Part shown: positions 1-7,729 of the stretch, piece after piece
Numbering within the stretch: position 1 is the first letter of the stretch
Layout: the number at the start of each line of letters is the position of its first letter
Assembly (NCBI GenBank): GCA_035633255.1
Contig: DASQFD010000130.1
Location: 1-43,651, forward strand
From: DASQFD01 sp035633255
GTDB taxonomy: Bacteria; Actinomycetota; Actinomycetes; Actinomycetales; Dermatophilaceae
Direction of reading: 5' to 3'
DNA: 43,651 bases
Made by a program: the position numbers and the translations under genes
The notes under the pieces: generated by a model
Seen by the model: only the letters and a program-made list of their open reading frames with translations
Databases searched by the model: none
What the model was told of the DNA's origin: nothing

Positions 1-48
1 CCGTGCAGGACCGAGGACACTCGGGTCAGGGCAGCAAAGGGGGGGCGG

Positions 49-1272
49 GTGAACGGTTCGACAAACCGCTGCGGATACTCGGCGGCTCGGGTCGGGGCAG
101 CGACGCGCCGGGTTGCTGCGCTGCTGCTGTGTGCGGTGGTCGCCGGCTGCTCGCTGTTCGGCGGTGGGGGCGAGGGCCGCGGCGACCCTACGCCGGTGCC
201 CGTCACGTCCAGTGCGGTCCTCGATGGTCGCTGGCCGCCTCCGGTGTCTGGGCGTCTTCCGGATGCCACGGCGGCGCGGCTGCAGCGGGAGGTCCAGCGG
301 TGGGTCGACGCGACGTTCTTCTCGGGTGTCACGGCTGCCGTGGTGACACCGGAGGGCACGTGGGCTGGCGCCGCCGGCGTGGACGGGGCCGGGACCCGGC
401 TCGAGCCGGGCTCCGGCATGGCGCTGGCCAGCATCAGCAAGACCTTCACTGCCGCGGAGGTCATGCTCCTCGCCGAGCGCGGGGAGCTCGACCTGGACGC
501 GCCGGCCGCCCGGTTCGTGCGGGTGCCGCAGGTGTCCAACGGGGTGACGGTGCGCCAGCTGCTGGCGCACCGCTCCGGCGTTCCCCAGGCCCCCGACCCG
601 GTCGGCGCGAAGGTCATGAGCACGCCGGACGAGCACTGGTCGCCGCAGCGCGTCCTGGCCTCCGTCCCGGCCCCTCTCGATCAGCCCGGAGCGGAGTTCG
701 ACTACAACAACGTCAACTACCTGCTGCTCGGCCTCATCGCGGAGAAGGCGGCGAGGGTCGACCTCGCCACCGCGCTTCGCCGGGACCTCTGGGACCCGCA
801 GGGCCTCGACCGCCTCGCCATGCAGGATGCGCAGCGCCTCGCCCCACCGCTTGCGAGACCCGCCGCCGACGAGATCCCCCGCCCGCCGAAGAACCAGCAG
901 TACCTGCCGTTCCGGTCGTTCGTCAGCGCGTTGGCGGCAGCCGGCGGGGTTGCTGGGGACGCCCAGACCGTCGCCCGCTGGGGATATCTCCTGTACGGCG
1001 CCCAGCTGCTCCGCCCCGAGACCGTGGCGCAGATGACGGACTTCGGCGACGGGGACGGGTACGGGCTCGGCACGGCGGACTTCACCCACGGGGTGGCGTA
1101 CAGGTCCAACATCGACGGTTACGGCCACGAGGGCGACGTCCCCGGCTACCGCACCGTCCTCGCCGTCATCCCGTCACGCCGGATATCCGTCGCCATCCTC
1201 ACCCCCTCAGCATCCCCCACCATCGGATACGTCCAGTACCTGCTCGAAGCCGGAGGCCTCACCGGTGGCTGA
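49..1272 (+). CDS. Serine hydrolase lipoprotein (class C beta-lactamase / PBP4 fold)
   Basis: Predicted secreted, lipid-anchored serine hydrolase of the beta-lactamase/D-alanyl-D-alanine carboxypeptidase (PF00144) family, 407 aa. The GTG start places a basic, hydrophobic signal (about residues 18-33) before a lipobox VVAGC with Cys34. The three catalytic motifs are in order: S128-I-S-K131, Y219-N-N221, and H360-E-G362, the form used by class C/esterase-type members instead of KTG. A Gly-rich, low-complexity linker follows the lipid Cys, as in many surface lipoproteins. Upstream sequence is G-rich (aaaggggggcgg) and can serve as a ribosome site. Substrate cannot be told: peptidoglycan peptide, beta-lactam or ester are all possible. 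It stands alone next to a gene-poor, recombination-scarred stretch. Confidence 0.85.
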   Translation: MNGSTNRCGYSAARVGAATRRVAALLLCAVVAGCSLFGGGGEGRGDPTPVPVTSSAVLDGRWPPPVSGRLPDATAARLQREVQRWVDATFFSGVTAAVVTPEGTWAGAAGVDGAGTRLEPGSGMALASISKTFTAAEVMLLAERGELDLDAPAARFVRVPQVSNGVTVRQLLAHRSGVPQAPDPVGAKVMSTPDEHWSPQRVLASVPAPLDQPGAEFDYNNVNYLLLGLIAEKAARVDLATALRRDLWDPQGLDRLAMQDAQRLAPPLARPAADEIPRPPKNQQYLPFRSFVSALAAAGGVAGDAQTVARWGYLLYGAQLLRPETVAQMTDFGDGDGYGLGTADFTHGVAYRSNIDGYGHEGDVPGYRTVLAVIPSRRISVAILTPSASPTIGYVQYLLEAGGLTGG

Positions 1273-1908
1273 CCCGGCTTCGCTGCGTGTCGCCATGGCC
1301 GAATTGTCGCCGCGCCCGAGCGGGCCGTTTCAGAACCGTCACGCCGCGGCCAGCTGCAGTCGACACCCCCTATTGCCGCTCCGGCCTAGGTCAGGGCCGC
1401 CATCAGGGGCTTACCGCTCATGCCGCGGGTCGCGTGCTCTGCTGGATCCACCTCTACGAGATCAAGAGCGGCGCAGCGCGCCGCGCCGGCCGGGGGCCCG
1501 CGATGGGGCCCCGCGCTCCGGCCTGGCGGCCTCCGCGCACCCCACCGCACCCCGGCCTCTCGATCCGCGACTCTGCGAGAATCGCCTGACGACGCAGCGC
1601 GCCTCCGAGCCGCCGGCCCTGCGCTCCACTGCCCACCGGCCTCCGAGCCGCCGGCCCTGCGCTCCACTGTCCACCGGCCTCCGGGCCGCCTCAAGGGCGC
1701 TGCGCGTCGCTACGCGATGGCCTCCGGCCACCCTTGACCCGACCACTCCGGCCGGCTCCCAGGCTCCGCTACGGGTCGGTGGCTCTCCCTGGGCGGGCGG
1801 GCTACCCGCCCCCAATCTGCCCCCAACGCTGTGCACTCCATGCACGGCGGTGCGCCTCGACCGGCGACCGAACACGAGGAGCGCCGCACGCCACCAGCGG
1901 CTCGCCGA
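1273..1908. other. Gene-poor stretch, possible degraded accessory DNA
   Basis: About 640 bases with no reading frame I would defend on either strand; the open frames are Arg/Pro/Ala-rich shadows typical of high GC. Short protein-like runs occur around 1386-1480 on both strands but have no start, no ribosome site and no recognisable domain. A 38-bp tandem repeat lies inside. Together with the adjacent tRNA-Pro fragment this looks like the end of an integrated element or its eroded remains. Confidence 0.5.
1601..1692. repeat. 38-bp tandem repeat, about 2.4 copies
   Basis: Unit starts gcctccgagccgccggccct. Copies are 1601-1638 and 1639-1676, with one base difference (gcccacc versus gtccacc), and a partial third begins at 1677 and then diverges. 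The near-identity of the first two copies points to recent duplication. Confidence 0.85.
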
Positions 1909-1954
1909 CCTGGGGGTCAAGGGGCCGCAGGTTCAAATCCTGTCAGCCCGACCG
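1909..1954 (+). other. 3' fragment of tRNA-Pro(GGG): attachment-site scar
   Basis: The sequence contains the anticodon loop and 3' anticodon stem (ctgggggtcaag), a variable loop, the T arm (gcagg-ttcaaat-cctgt) and the acceptor strand cagcccga followed by ccg. This is the 3' half of an actinobacterial proline tRNA. The 5' half (acceptor cgggctg, D arm, 5' anticodon stem) is absent upstream, so it is not a functional tRNA. A tRNA 3' end on its own is what site-specific integration by phage or integrative elements leaves at one junction (established for tyrosine integrases). No integrase gene is in the window. Confidence 0.75.
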
Positions 1955-1998
1955 TTGCTTGTGCAGGTCGGACCTGTGAGGTCTTGAACACGGCGTTT

Positions 1999-2018
1999 CG
2001 TGCAACATACGTGCAACA
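1999..2018 (+). repeat. 9-bp direct repeat near att scar (possible integrase arm sites)
   Basis: cgtgcaaca occurs at 1999-2007 and again at 2010-2018, about 45 bases from the tRNA-Pro fragment. Spaced direct repeats next to a core site resemble arm-type integrase binding sites; that role is inferred only from position. Confidence 0.4.
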
Positions 2019-2166
2019 CGGAACCGTTGGGCCATCGCCGACGCGAGGCCGGGCTCCGCGGGGGATGTCAGGCCAGCTAGCGGGCAGCGCCACCCCGCTG
2101 AACTGGGGAAACACGATCGTCGCCTCGTCAGCCGCCACCGGACAGCTGTCTGCGTGACACGCGTGG

Positions 2167-2181
2167 TCTCATGACTTGAGA
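2167..2181. repeat. Small inverted repeat
   Basis: tctca-tgact-tgaga, 5-bp arms around a 5-base spacer. It may be an IS-end remnant or a protein site; nothing nearby decides. Confidence 0.3.
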
Positions 2182-2321
2182 TGCGAATGGGGCTCAGCCG
2201 CCCAGGCTCCGCCGGGCGTCGCACCCGGCGAGCACAGATGGCGGCCCGCTTGCTCGGCACCTCGAGGCTGCTCCCAGTGTCACGTCGCTCAGTCGATGGC
2301 TGTCATCGGGCCGAGGGACTT

Positions 2322-2351
2322 GTTGATGGTACTGCCAGCAGTACCATCAAC
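2322..2351. promoter_or_regulatory. Perfect 13-bp hairpin/palindrome upstream of the HicB gene
   Basis: Left arm gttgatggtactg (2322-2334), loop ccag, right arm cagtaccatcaac (2339-2351), with no mismatch. The arms are AT-richer than their surroundings. It lies about 110 bases before the orphan antitoxin, which in HicB families commonly binds an operator in its own promoter region. It could be that operator, or a transcript hairpin; no T tract follows it. Confidence 0.6.
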
Positions 2352-2463
2352 CGTGCCGTGGCCAGGCGACCCGCGGGTCAACATCCAGAAACGACCACGG
2401 AAGGGCCAAGCCCTACCAAGTCAGGCAGGTCCTCGCCGCAATCGACACGAAGGAGGGAACGAC

Positions 2464-2808
2464 ATGAGCGCCACCCGTGTCGACATCACCCGGTATACCT
2501 ACCGGGTCACCTGGTCCGTCGAGGACGACGAGTACATCGCCACCTGCCTGGAGTTCCCGTCGATGTCCTGGCTCGCCGGCACCCAGGAGGACGCCTTGCG
2601 TGGCCTTCGTCATGCGATCGCCGAGGTGGTCGAGGACCTGTCGGCCAGCGGCGAACTCGTGCCCGAACCCATCTCGTCGCGCAGCTACTCGGGCAAGTTC
2701 AACCTTCGGGTCGGCGAACAGCTGCACCGCAAGCTGGCCAGCGAAGCCGCCGAGGAGCACTTGAGCCTGAACCAGTACGTGGTCCGCCGGCTGAACGGCG
2801 CGTCCTGA
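2464..2808 (+). CDS. Orphan HicB-family antitoxin
   Basis: 114-aa protein with the two-part HicB layout. Residues about 8-65 form a degenerate RNase H-like HicB fold (YRVTWSVEDDEYIATCLEFP... with the 'TQEDALRGLRHAI' helix). Residues about 80-112 form a ribbon-helix-helix DNA-binding tail (FNLRVGEQLHRKLASEAAEE..LNQYVVRRL). The ATG is chosen because gaaggaggga sits 6-8 bases before it. HicB normally neutralises the mRNA interferase HicA and represses the pair's promoter; no HicA-like frame (60-80 aa) is visible on either side. The hairpin at 2322-2351 is a candidate operator. A solitary HicB may act as a plain repressor or be a relic. Confidence 0.85.
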   Translation: MSATRVDITRYTYRVTWSVEDDEYIATCLEFPSMSWLAGTQEDALRGLRHAIAEVVEDLSASGELVPEPISSRSYSGKFNLRVGEQLHRKLASEAAEEHLSLNQYVVRRLNGAS

Positions 2809-3217
2809 CCGGTGCAGCCAGCGCCGCGAGGACGCCGTCAGCTTCGGGCTGTGGGAATGCGCACCATTGGGCGGTCGACGTCCTCAGGGTCGACCCGGAT
2901 GGCGCGTGGACCGATGCGGTAGGCGGAGTGGAGCGTGTTTCGATGGCGAACCCCCGGCCGCGTGCAGCGTCGGTGTGGGCGTCGGCGTCGGCGTCGACGG
3001 TCCTGACCGACAGGAGGGTGGCGCCGAGGTCGCGCACCTTGGCGAGCAGGCCGTGAAGCTCGGCCTGGTCGGTCACGCGGCCGCGCAGGGTGGTGGTCCC
3101 GTCGTCGGCGTGGGTGAGGGTCAGGCCGCCGAACCAGGCCGACCAGCGCCCGTCGAGGTGCCCGTCGATGCGGAGCTCGTAGTCGCCGGTCTGGTGCGGT
3201 GTGGGTCGGGTGCTCAT
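2699..3217 (-). CDS. Small conserved hypothetical protein with probable read-through tail
   Basis: The first 75 or so residues (YELRIDGHLDGRWSAWFGGL, then LTLTHADDGTTTLRGRV, then ELHGLLAKVRDLGATLLSV) belong to a small protein widespread in actinobacteria, of unknown function and usually under 100 aa. The remaining approximately 95 residues are low-complexity, continue the open frame, and run antisense into the 3' third of the hicB gene (to 2699). The most likely reading is that the native stop was lost and the tail is not functional. The ATG overlaps the stop of the upstream membrane gene (ATGA), so it is the last cistron of a three-gene operon. Confidence 0.6.
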   Translation of the reverse strand: MSTRPTPHQTGDYELRIDGHLDGRWSAWFGGLTLTHADDGTTTLRGRVTDQAELHGLLAKVRDLGATLLSVRTVDADADAHTDAARGRGFAIETRSTPPTASVHAPSGSTLRTSTAQWCAFPQPEADGVLAALAAPVRTRRSAGGPRTGSGSSAPRRLRWPACGAAVRRPEG

Positions 3218-3879
3218 CGCGAACCGGCCAGGGCTTCGCGGGTGCGAGAGCTGCGCTCGGGCCGTCGGGAGGGGCGGCGGATGACCCATTCCGCGACGGC
3301 GAGGTTGACGGCCCAGCCGGCTCCCATCATCAGGTCCGTGCGGACGACACCGGCACCGAACAGGGCCTCGCCGAACCCCACCGTGAGCGCCTGGGTGCCG
3401 GCGCCGAGTGCGAGGGCGTAGGCCCGGATCATCCAGGCGCGGTGCCGGGCGAGGTCCCGTCGCCGGATGGCGGCGAGGCCGAGGATGACGCTGATGGCCA
3501 TACCCGACCCGAAGAGCAGGCGGAAGAGGTGGAGCAGGTCACCGGTGCCGTCCTTGCGGGGCAACAGCAGCGTCATCCAGAGCGCCGAGAACGCGACGGC
3601 GAGGCCGAGTGCGACCAGGACCGCTCCGCTCCCGCGATGCCACCCCGGGTGACGTCGGCGGATGCCGACGGAGAACTGGAACGCGCCGAGGAGGACGTAG
3701 CCGATGGCTGCTACGACGTGTACGACGACGGGGGCCGGTGCGGCCGCGAAGCGAGGGTCGGTCGGGAGGAGGTCTGGCCCGCCGAGGATCTCGATGAGAC
3801 GGATGGTGCCGGCAAGGACCGGAATCGCGGCGAGCGCGATGAGGGCGACCGGCACCCACTGCCCGGTGCGCGGGGTCAC
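3214..3879 (-). CDS. DUF2306-type integral membrane protein
   Basis: 221-aa protein with about six hydrophobic segments (near residues 8-27, 50-75, 85-105, 125-143, 150-172, 180-200) and the H/R pattern (LLHLFRLLFGSGM, RHRAWMIRAYALALGAGTQ) seen in DUF2306 membrane proteins. Function unknown; the His-rich intramembrane motifs have been read as possible cofactor ligands in the family, but that is inference. The GTG start overlaps the stop of the preceding gene (GTGA) and its own stop overlaps the next ATG, so translation of the three genes is probably coupled. Confidence 0.75.
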   Translation of the reverse strand: MTPRTGQWVPVALIALAAIPVLAGTIRLIEILGGPDLLPTDPRFAAAPAPVVVHVVAAIGYVLLGAFQFSVGIRRRHPGWHRGSGAVLVALGLAVAFSALWMTLLLPRKDGTGDLLHLFRLLFGSGMAISVILGLAAIRRRDLARHRAWMIRAYALALGAGTQALTVGFGEALFGAGVVRTDLMMGAGWAVNLAVAEWVIRRPSRRPERSSRTREALAGSR

Positions 3880-4565
3880 CTGGCACCGGCCGGGGTGAGG
3901 AGCGGGGTGTCGACCGTGGTCGGCGGTGCTGCGGTGTCGGTGCGCGCGCTGACCCAGAGTGAGTGGCCCAGGGCGATCAAGGCGATGCTGTTCGGGAATG
4001 CCAGCAGCCGGTAGAAGGCGTCCGGCATCACGGTGAGCGCGGCGGTGACGACCCCGCCGACGGCGAGGAGCGCGGCTGCCCAGCGGGCCAGGACACGGGC
4101 CCGGTACAGCGCGATGCCGAAGACGAGCCCGCCGGTGAGGAAGAGGGCGCCCCCGACGGCGTTCACGACCTGCAGCAGGCCGATGTCCCCGGTGGCACGG
4201 CCGCCGGAGGCCACGGACAGGACGTCGTCGACGTAGGAGGGGTTGCTCTGCGCGATGGAGGGCAGGACGGACACGGCGACGACGCTCACGCTCATGATGA
4301 CGAGGTAGTTGGCAGCGAACAGCAGGTACCCGATCAGGCCGAGCACGCCGATCTGCCTGACCTGGTGCAGGTACATGCCGGTGATTCCGACCAGGGCCAG
4401 TGCGGCCATCAGCACCTTCAGGGAGCTGCGGACGGCCATCTCGGTCGTGGTGATGGAGGTGGCGTCGAGGTGCGGGTGGTTGATCTGGACGCCGATGAAG
4501 ACCAGTCCGGCCGCAGCGGCGGCGACGCCGGCCGCCCTGGTGAGGGTGGTGGGGGTGATGGTCAT
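3876..4565 (-). CDS. Hypothetical multi-pass membrane protein
   Basis: 229 aa, not assigned to a family. The N-terminus (ITPTTLTRAAGVAAAAAGLVFIGVQINHP) contains a first transmembrane helix. Further helices lie near residues 47-65, 72-97, 130-152, 160-178 and 185-203. First gene of the three-gene unit; an aggaa Shine-Dalgarno lies about 6 bases before the ATG. Its promoter region carries a GGTGAC dyad (4634-4650) and sits directly downstream of the MalT-like regulator, so control by that regulator is a reasonable guess. Confidence 0.7.
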   Translation of the reverse strand: MTITPTTLTRAAGVAAAAAGLVFIGVQINHPHLDATSITTTEMAVRSSLKVLMAALALVGITGMYLHQVRQIGVLGLIGYLLFAANYLVIMSVSVVAVSVLPSIAQSNPSYVDDVLSVASGGRATGDIGLLQVVNAVGGALFLTGGLVFGIALYRARVLARWAAALLAVGGVVTAALTVMPDAFYRLLAFPNSIALIALGHSLWVSARTDTAAPPTTVDTPLLTPAGAR

Positions 4566-4616
4566 GTCCGGTTCCTGTCCCTGGTTGGTCCGCGACGCGT
4601 GCCGCGGGAGGACTGG

Positions 4617-4650
4617 AACCTAGAAGCCGAGAGGGTGACCTGACGTCACC
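4617..4650 (-). promoter_or_regulatory. Putative activator site plus -10 box for the membrane-protein operon
   Basis: On the minus strand a -10 (TAGGTT, 4622-4617) is followed by the leader of the 3876-4565 gene. No -35 consensus is present; instead a perfect 6-bp dyad ggtgac-ctgac-gtcacc (4634-4650) covers the -35 position, and a second ggtgaccgacgt half-site lies about 22 bases farther upstream (4658-4669). A weak -35 replaced by a dyad is the arrangement expected of an activator-dependent promoter. Confidence 0.45.
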
Positions 4651-4676
4651 AGAAGAGGTGACCGACGTGGTGATGC

Positions 4677-7475
4677 TCAGCGGGTCCCCGAGCGGGACAG
4701 GAGGCCCAGCTGGTGTGCCCTGCTGACGGCCGCGCGCCGGCTGTTGACGCCGAGCTTGGTGTAGATGTGCTTGGTGTGCGTTCGAACCGTGTTCAGGGAC
4801 ACGATCAGCTGGCGCGCGATGGCCGGACCGTCGAGATCTGAGGCAAGGAGCCGCAGCACATCCAGCTCGCGGTCGCTCAACCGGTCCACGAGCCCCACCC
4901 CCGGTCCCGCTGCCGGTGCCGTTCCCGGGCCCGACCCACCGGGTGGCTCGGTGGCGGCGCTGCCGGCCGTGGTCACCGCTGCGAGCAGTTCCCGCAGGTA
5001 GCCCGACTCCGGCCGGCTCGCCGCGAGCTCGCGCAGCAGATCGGTCAGGACGGGGACCGCGTCGACGAAGACCCGGACCCAGCCGTCCGGCTCAGCGAGC
5101 TCAACGGCGTGCCTGAGGGCCTCGAGCGACTCGTCCCGTGCGCCGCCCGCGTGGTGGGCGACGGCCCGGAGCACCTCGAGCTCGATCACCGTGCCCAAGC
5201 GCCCACCGGCCTCGGCCGCGGCCAGCAGGCGGTCCAGGAGGGCCGCAGCGTCCTGCAGCGTCTGCGGGGAACCGGTGACAGCGTGCTGCGCCAGCAGGAC
5301 TCGGGCGAGGGTCGTGTGCTCGTACTCATGCAGGTACGACAGCTCGTCGCCTGCCGCGACCCCGTGTCGGCGCGCCCAGGTGAGTGCCTCGGTCACGTCG
5401 CCTCGAGCCGCGAGCGCGCGGGCCCGGGTCGCGTGGATCGGTTGGACGTTCGGTGAGTAGTCGCCGACGTAGACCCGCTCGGCTTCGTCGAGCAGGTCCA
5501 GTGCAGCCGACCAGTCGCCCTCGGCCGCCCGCAGGTGCGCCATCCCCACGCGCCACCGGTACGGGTTCTGCGCGAGGGAGGCGCCCTCCCCGAGATCGTC
5601 GGAGCGGCGCAGGTAGTCGGCCGCCTTGGCCAGGTCGTTGCGGTACCAAGCCATCCGGCCCAGGCCGACGAGCATGTCGGCGGTGCCCCGCATGACACTC
5701 GAGCCGGCCGGAGCAGTCGCCTCCGCGAGTTCGAGGGCCTGGCTGAAGGTGCGTTCCGCGTGGCGCAGCCGGCCCAGCCTGAGCTCCATGTCGGCCATCG
5801 CGATCGAACAGCCCAGCACGTCCGTGATGTGCCCGGCGCGGGTCAGCGCCGGGAGGGAGATGGTGTAGCTGGCGTGAGCCGAGCCGAGGTCTCCGGTGGT
5901 CCAGGACGCCAGACCGGACAGCGCTGCGGCGGCACCGGTGACCAGGTCGTCACCGTCGGCTGCCGCCTCGATGGCGTGCGTTGCCCGCGTGATGGCACCG
6001 GCAGGGTCGCCACCGACGAGCGCGAGTGCGGCTCGGTACATCTCGACGGCCGCGGGCATGCGAGGGAGCTCGTCGCGGTCGACGACCACCAGGTCCGTGC
6101 CCGGCTTCGTCAGCAGGTGCTCGACGTGATCGAGGCGCAGGTCGACGCCCTCGAACTCGTTGCTGGCCATCAGGCCTCCGATGAGCGCGATCGCGAGCAC
6201 CGGGCGGTCGCGCACGACGTCCGCGGGCAGCTCGTGGGCCCATCGGCGCAAGAGGTGGTCGCGCCGCTGACGACCCAGCGTCCGGAAGGTCACCTCGACG
6301 AGGTCGGCGGCCCGCTGCGCGTCCCCGCCGGCCAGCGCGTGCCCGACCGCTGCCTCGGTCTGCCCTGCTTCGGCGTACCAATCGGCGGCTCGGCGATGCA
6401 GGTCCGAGACCTCACCCGGTCGTTCCTCGAGGAGGTGCGCGTGCAGGACGTCTCCGAAGAGGTGGTGGTAGCGGTACCACGTCCGGTGGCCGTCGAGCGG
6501 GACGAGGAAGAGGTTCGCCCTGTCCAGGGCCCTGAGCGTCGCGCTGCCACTCCGGCCGCCGGCGCGCTCCGGCGGGGGGCTGACCGTGTCGCACAGCGAC
6601 CCGCTGAGCCGATCGAGGATCGAGGTGTCGAGCAGGAAACGGCGTACGTCGTCGGGCTGCCGACCGAGGACCTCGTCGACGAGGTAGTCGACGACGAACC
6701 GGTCCTCACCAGCGAACCCGGCGATGAAGGCGGTGCGGTCATCGCGGCCATCGCGGTCGCGCAGCGAGAGCGCCGCCAGCTGGAGGGCGGCGACCCACCC
6801 CTCGGTGCGGGCCTCGAGCGCCGTGAGGTCGGCGCTGGTGAGGTCAAGGCCGTTGAGGTCGTTGAGGTAGCTGGACACCTCCTCACCCGTGAAGCGAAGG
6901 TCGGTCGCGCGAACCTCCACCAGCGCCCCGCCAGCCCTCAGCCGCGAGAGCGGCAGCGCCGGATCGGCCCGGGTGCCGATGACGAGCCGAAGCTGCGGCG
7001 GCAGGTGGTCGACGAGGAAGGTCATCCCGGCCGCGACCTCGACACCGTCAGCGAGGTGGTAGTCGTCGAGGACGACCGTGACCTCACCCGGATGCACGCT
7101 CAGCTCGTTCACCACGCCGGCGAGCACCGTCTCCACCGGCGCCTGCCCAGACCGAAGGAGAGTGAGCGCTGCTGCACCAGAACCCGGGAGGGCCCGGTCG
7201 AGGGCCAGGAGCACGTACGTCCAGAACGACGTGGCCTCGCGGTCACGCTCGTCCAGTGACACCCAGGCGAGCAGATGCTCGGCGCCAGGCGTGGAGGGGG
7301 CACCGGCGAACCACGAGGTCAGCAGTGTCGTCTTGCCGAACCCCGCGGGGGCCGAGACCAGCGTGACCGGGCCCTGCGAGCCGCGAAGCAGCAGATCGGC
7401 CAAGCGGGGGCGCAGGACGACCTGCTGGCGCGGCCTGGGCGGGAGGAGCTTGGTCTGCACCAGCGGGTCGGCCAT
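4677..7475 (-). CDS. MalT/LAL-type LuxR transcriptional regulator
   Basis: 932-aa ATP-dependent activator. Order of parts: N-terminal LVQTKLLPP signature of MalT-like proteins; Walker A GFGKTT (residues 45-50); Walker B VVLDDYH (about 134-140); a winged-helix/NB-ARC-like region; a long alpha-helical TPR-like sensor region (about 400-850); and a C-terminal LuxR HTH (about 866-925, LSDRELDVLRLLASDLDG..IARQL, NTVRTHTKHIYTKLGV). The ATG at 7475 is preferred over upstream starts because ggggaggggag lies just before it and MADPLVQTKL is the normal N-terminus. Such proteins bind an effector and ATP, oligomerise and activate nearby promoters. The three-gene membrane operon begins 111 bases after its stop and has an activator-like promoter. 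Effector unknown. Confidence 0.9.
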   Translation of the reverse strand: MADPLVQTKLLPPRPRQQVVLRPRLADLLLRGSQGPVTLVSAPAGFGKTTLLTSWFAGAPSTPGAEHLLAWVSLDERDREATSFWTYVLLALDRALPGSGAAALTLLRSGQAPVETVLAGVVNELSVHPGEVTVVLDDYHLADGVEVAAGMTFLVDHLPPQLRLVIGTRADPALPLSRLRAGGALVEVRATDLRFTGEEVSSYLNDLNGLDLTSADLTALEARTEGWVAALQLAALSLRDRDGRDDRTAFIAGFAGEDRFVVDYLVDEVLGRQPDDVRRFLLDTSILDRLSGSLCDTVSPPPERAGGRSGSATLRALDRANLFLVPLDGHRTWYRYHHLFGDVLHAHLLEERPGEVSDLHRRAADWYAEAGQTEAAVGHALAGGDAQRAADLVEVTFRTLGRQRRDHLLRRWAHELPADVVRDRPVLAIALIGGLMASNEFEGVDLRLDHVEHLLTKPGTDLVVVDRDELPRMPAAVEMYRAALALVGGDPAGAITRATHAIEAAADGDDLVTGAAAALSGLASWTTGDLGSAHASYTISLPALTRAGHITDVLGCSIAMADMELRLGRLRHAERTFSQALELAEATAPAGSSVMRGTADMLVGLGRMAWYRNDLAKAADYLRRSDDLGEGASLAQNPYRWRVGMAHLRAAEGDWSAALDLLDEAERVYVGDYSPNVQPIHATRARALAARGDVTEALTWARRHGVAAGDELSYLHEYEHTTLARVLLAQHAVTGSPQTLQDAAALLDRLLAAAEAGGRLGTVIELEVLRAVAHHAGGARDESLEALRHAVELAEPDGWVRVFVDAVPVLTDLLRELAASRPESGYLRELLAAVTTAGSAATEPPGGSGPGTAPAAGPGVGLVDRLSDRELDVLRLLASDLDGPAIARQLIVSLNTVRTHTKHIYTKLGVNSRRAAVSRAHQLGLLSRSGTR

Positions 7476-7614
7476 CGGCGCTCCCCTCCCCAGCGGACTC
7501 GACCAGTCGAGCGTATGGCAGAAGCCAGCGGGGAGGTCACGGGCCACCACCGCGGCCGCCGTTGTTCGTGACCGTGGGGGATGACGTGCGGGTCGCGGGG
7601 ACCAACCAACGACG

Positions 7615-7682
7615 CTCGCGAGCCTCCTCCACACTCGCAAGCCCGTTCAAACAGGCTCGCGAGTGTCAACGCGGCTCGCAAG
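7615..7682. repeat. Four phased copies of CTCGC(G/A)AG: operator array or hairpin cluster
   Basis: Octamers start at 7615 (ctcgcgag), 7634 (ctcgcaag), 7656 (ctcgcgag) and 7675 (ctcgcaag), so the spacing is 19, 22 and 19 bases, close to two helical turns. Copies two and three also form a larger imperfect inverted repeat, acactcgcaagcc / ggctcgcgagtgt (7631-7643 and 7654-7666) with one G-U type mismatch. The array lies 140-210 bases upstream of the LuxR start and downstream of the oxidase unit, so it may be an upstream operator for the regulator or a terminator hairpin. Confidence 0.65.
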
Positions 7683-7729
7683 CCGCCTTCGCGCCCCGCT
7701 CACGAGGGGCCGCCGTTGCGGCGGTGAGC

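Noticed and set aside
1917..2138. Minus-strand protein ending VGLTGFEPAAP
   Set aside because: This tail is the reverse translation of the tRNA-Pro T arm and acceptor, a known annotation artefact.
2355..2466. Frame ending PYQVRQVLAAIDTKEGTT before hicB, as a HicA toxin
   Set aside because: It looks protein-like for about 20 residues but has no start, no HicA motif, and overlaps the hicB ribosome site.
5535..7259. Long plus-strand frame opposite the LuxR regulator
   Set aside because: Frame shadow of the MalT-like gene; residue content is Arg/Gly/Val-biased and lacks motifs.
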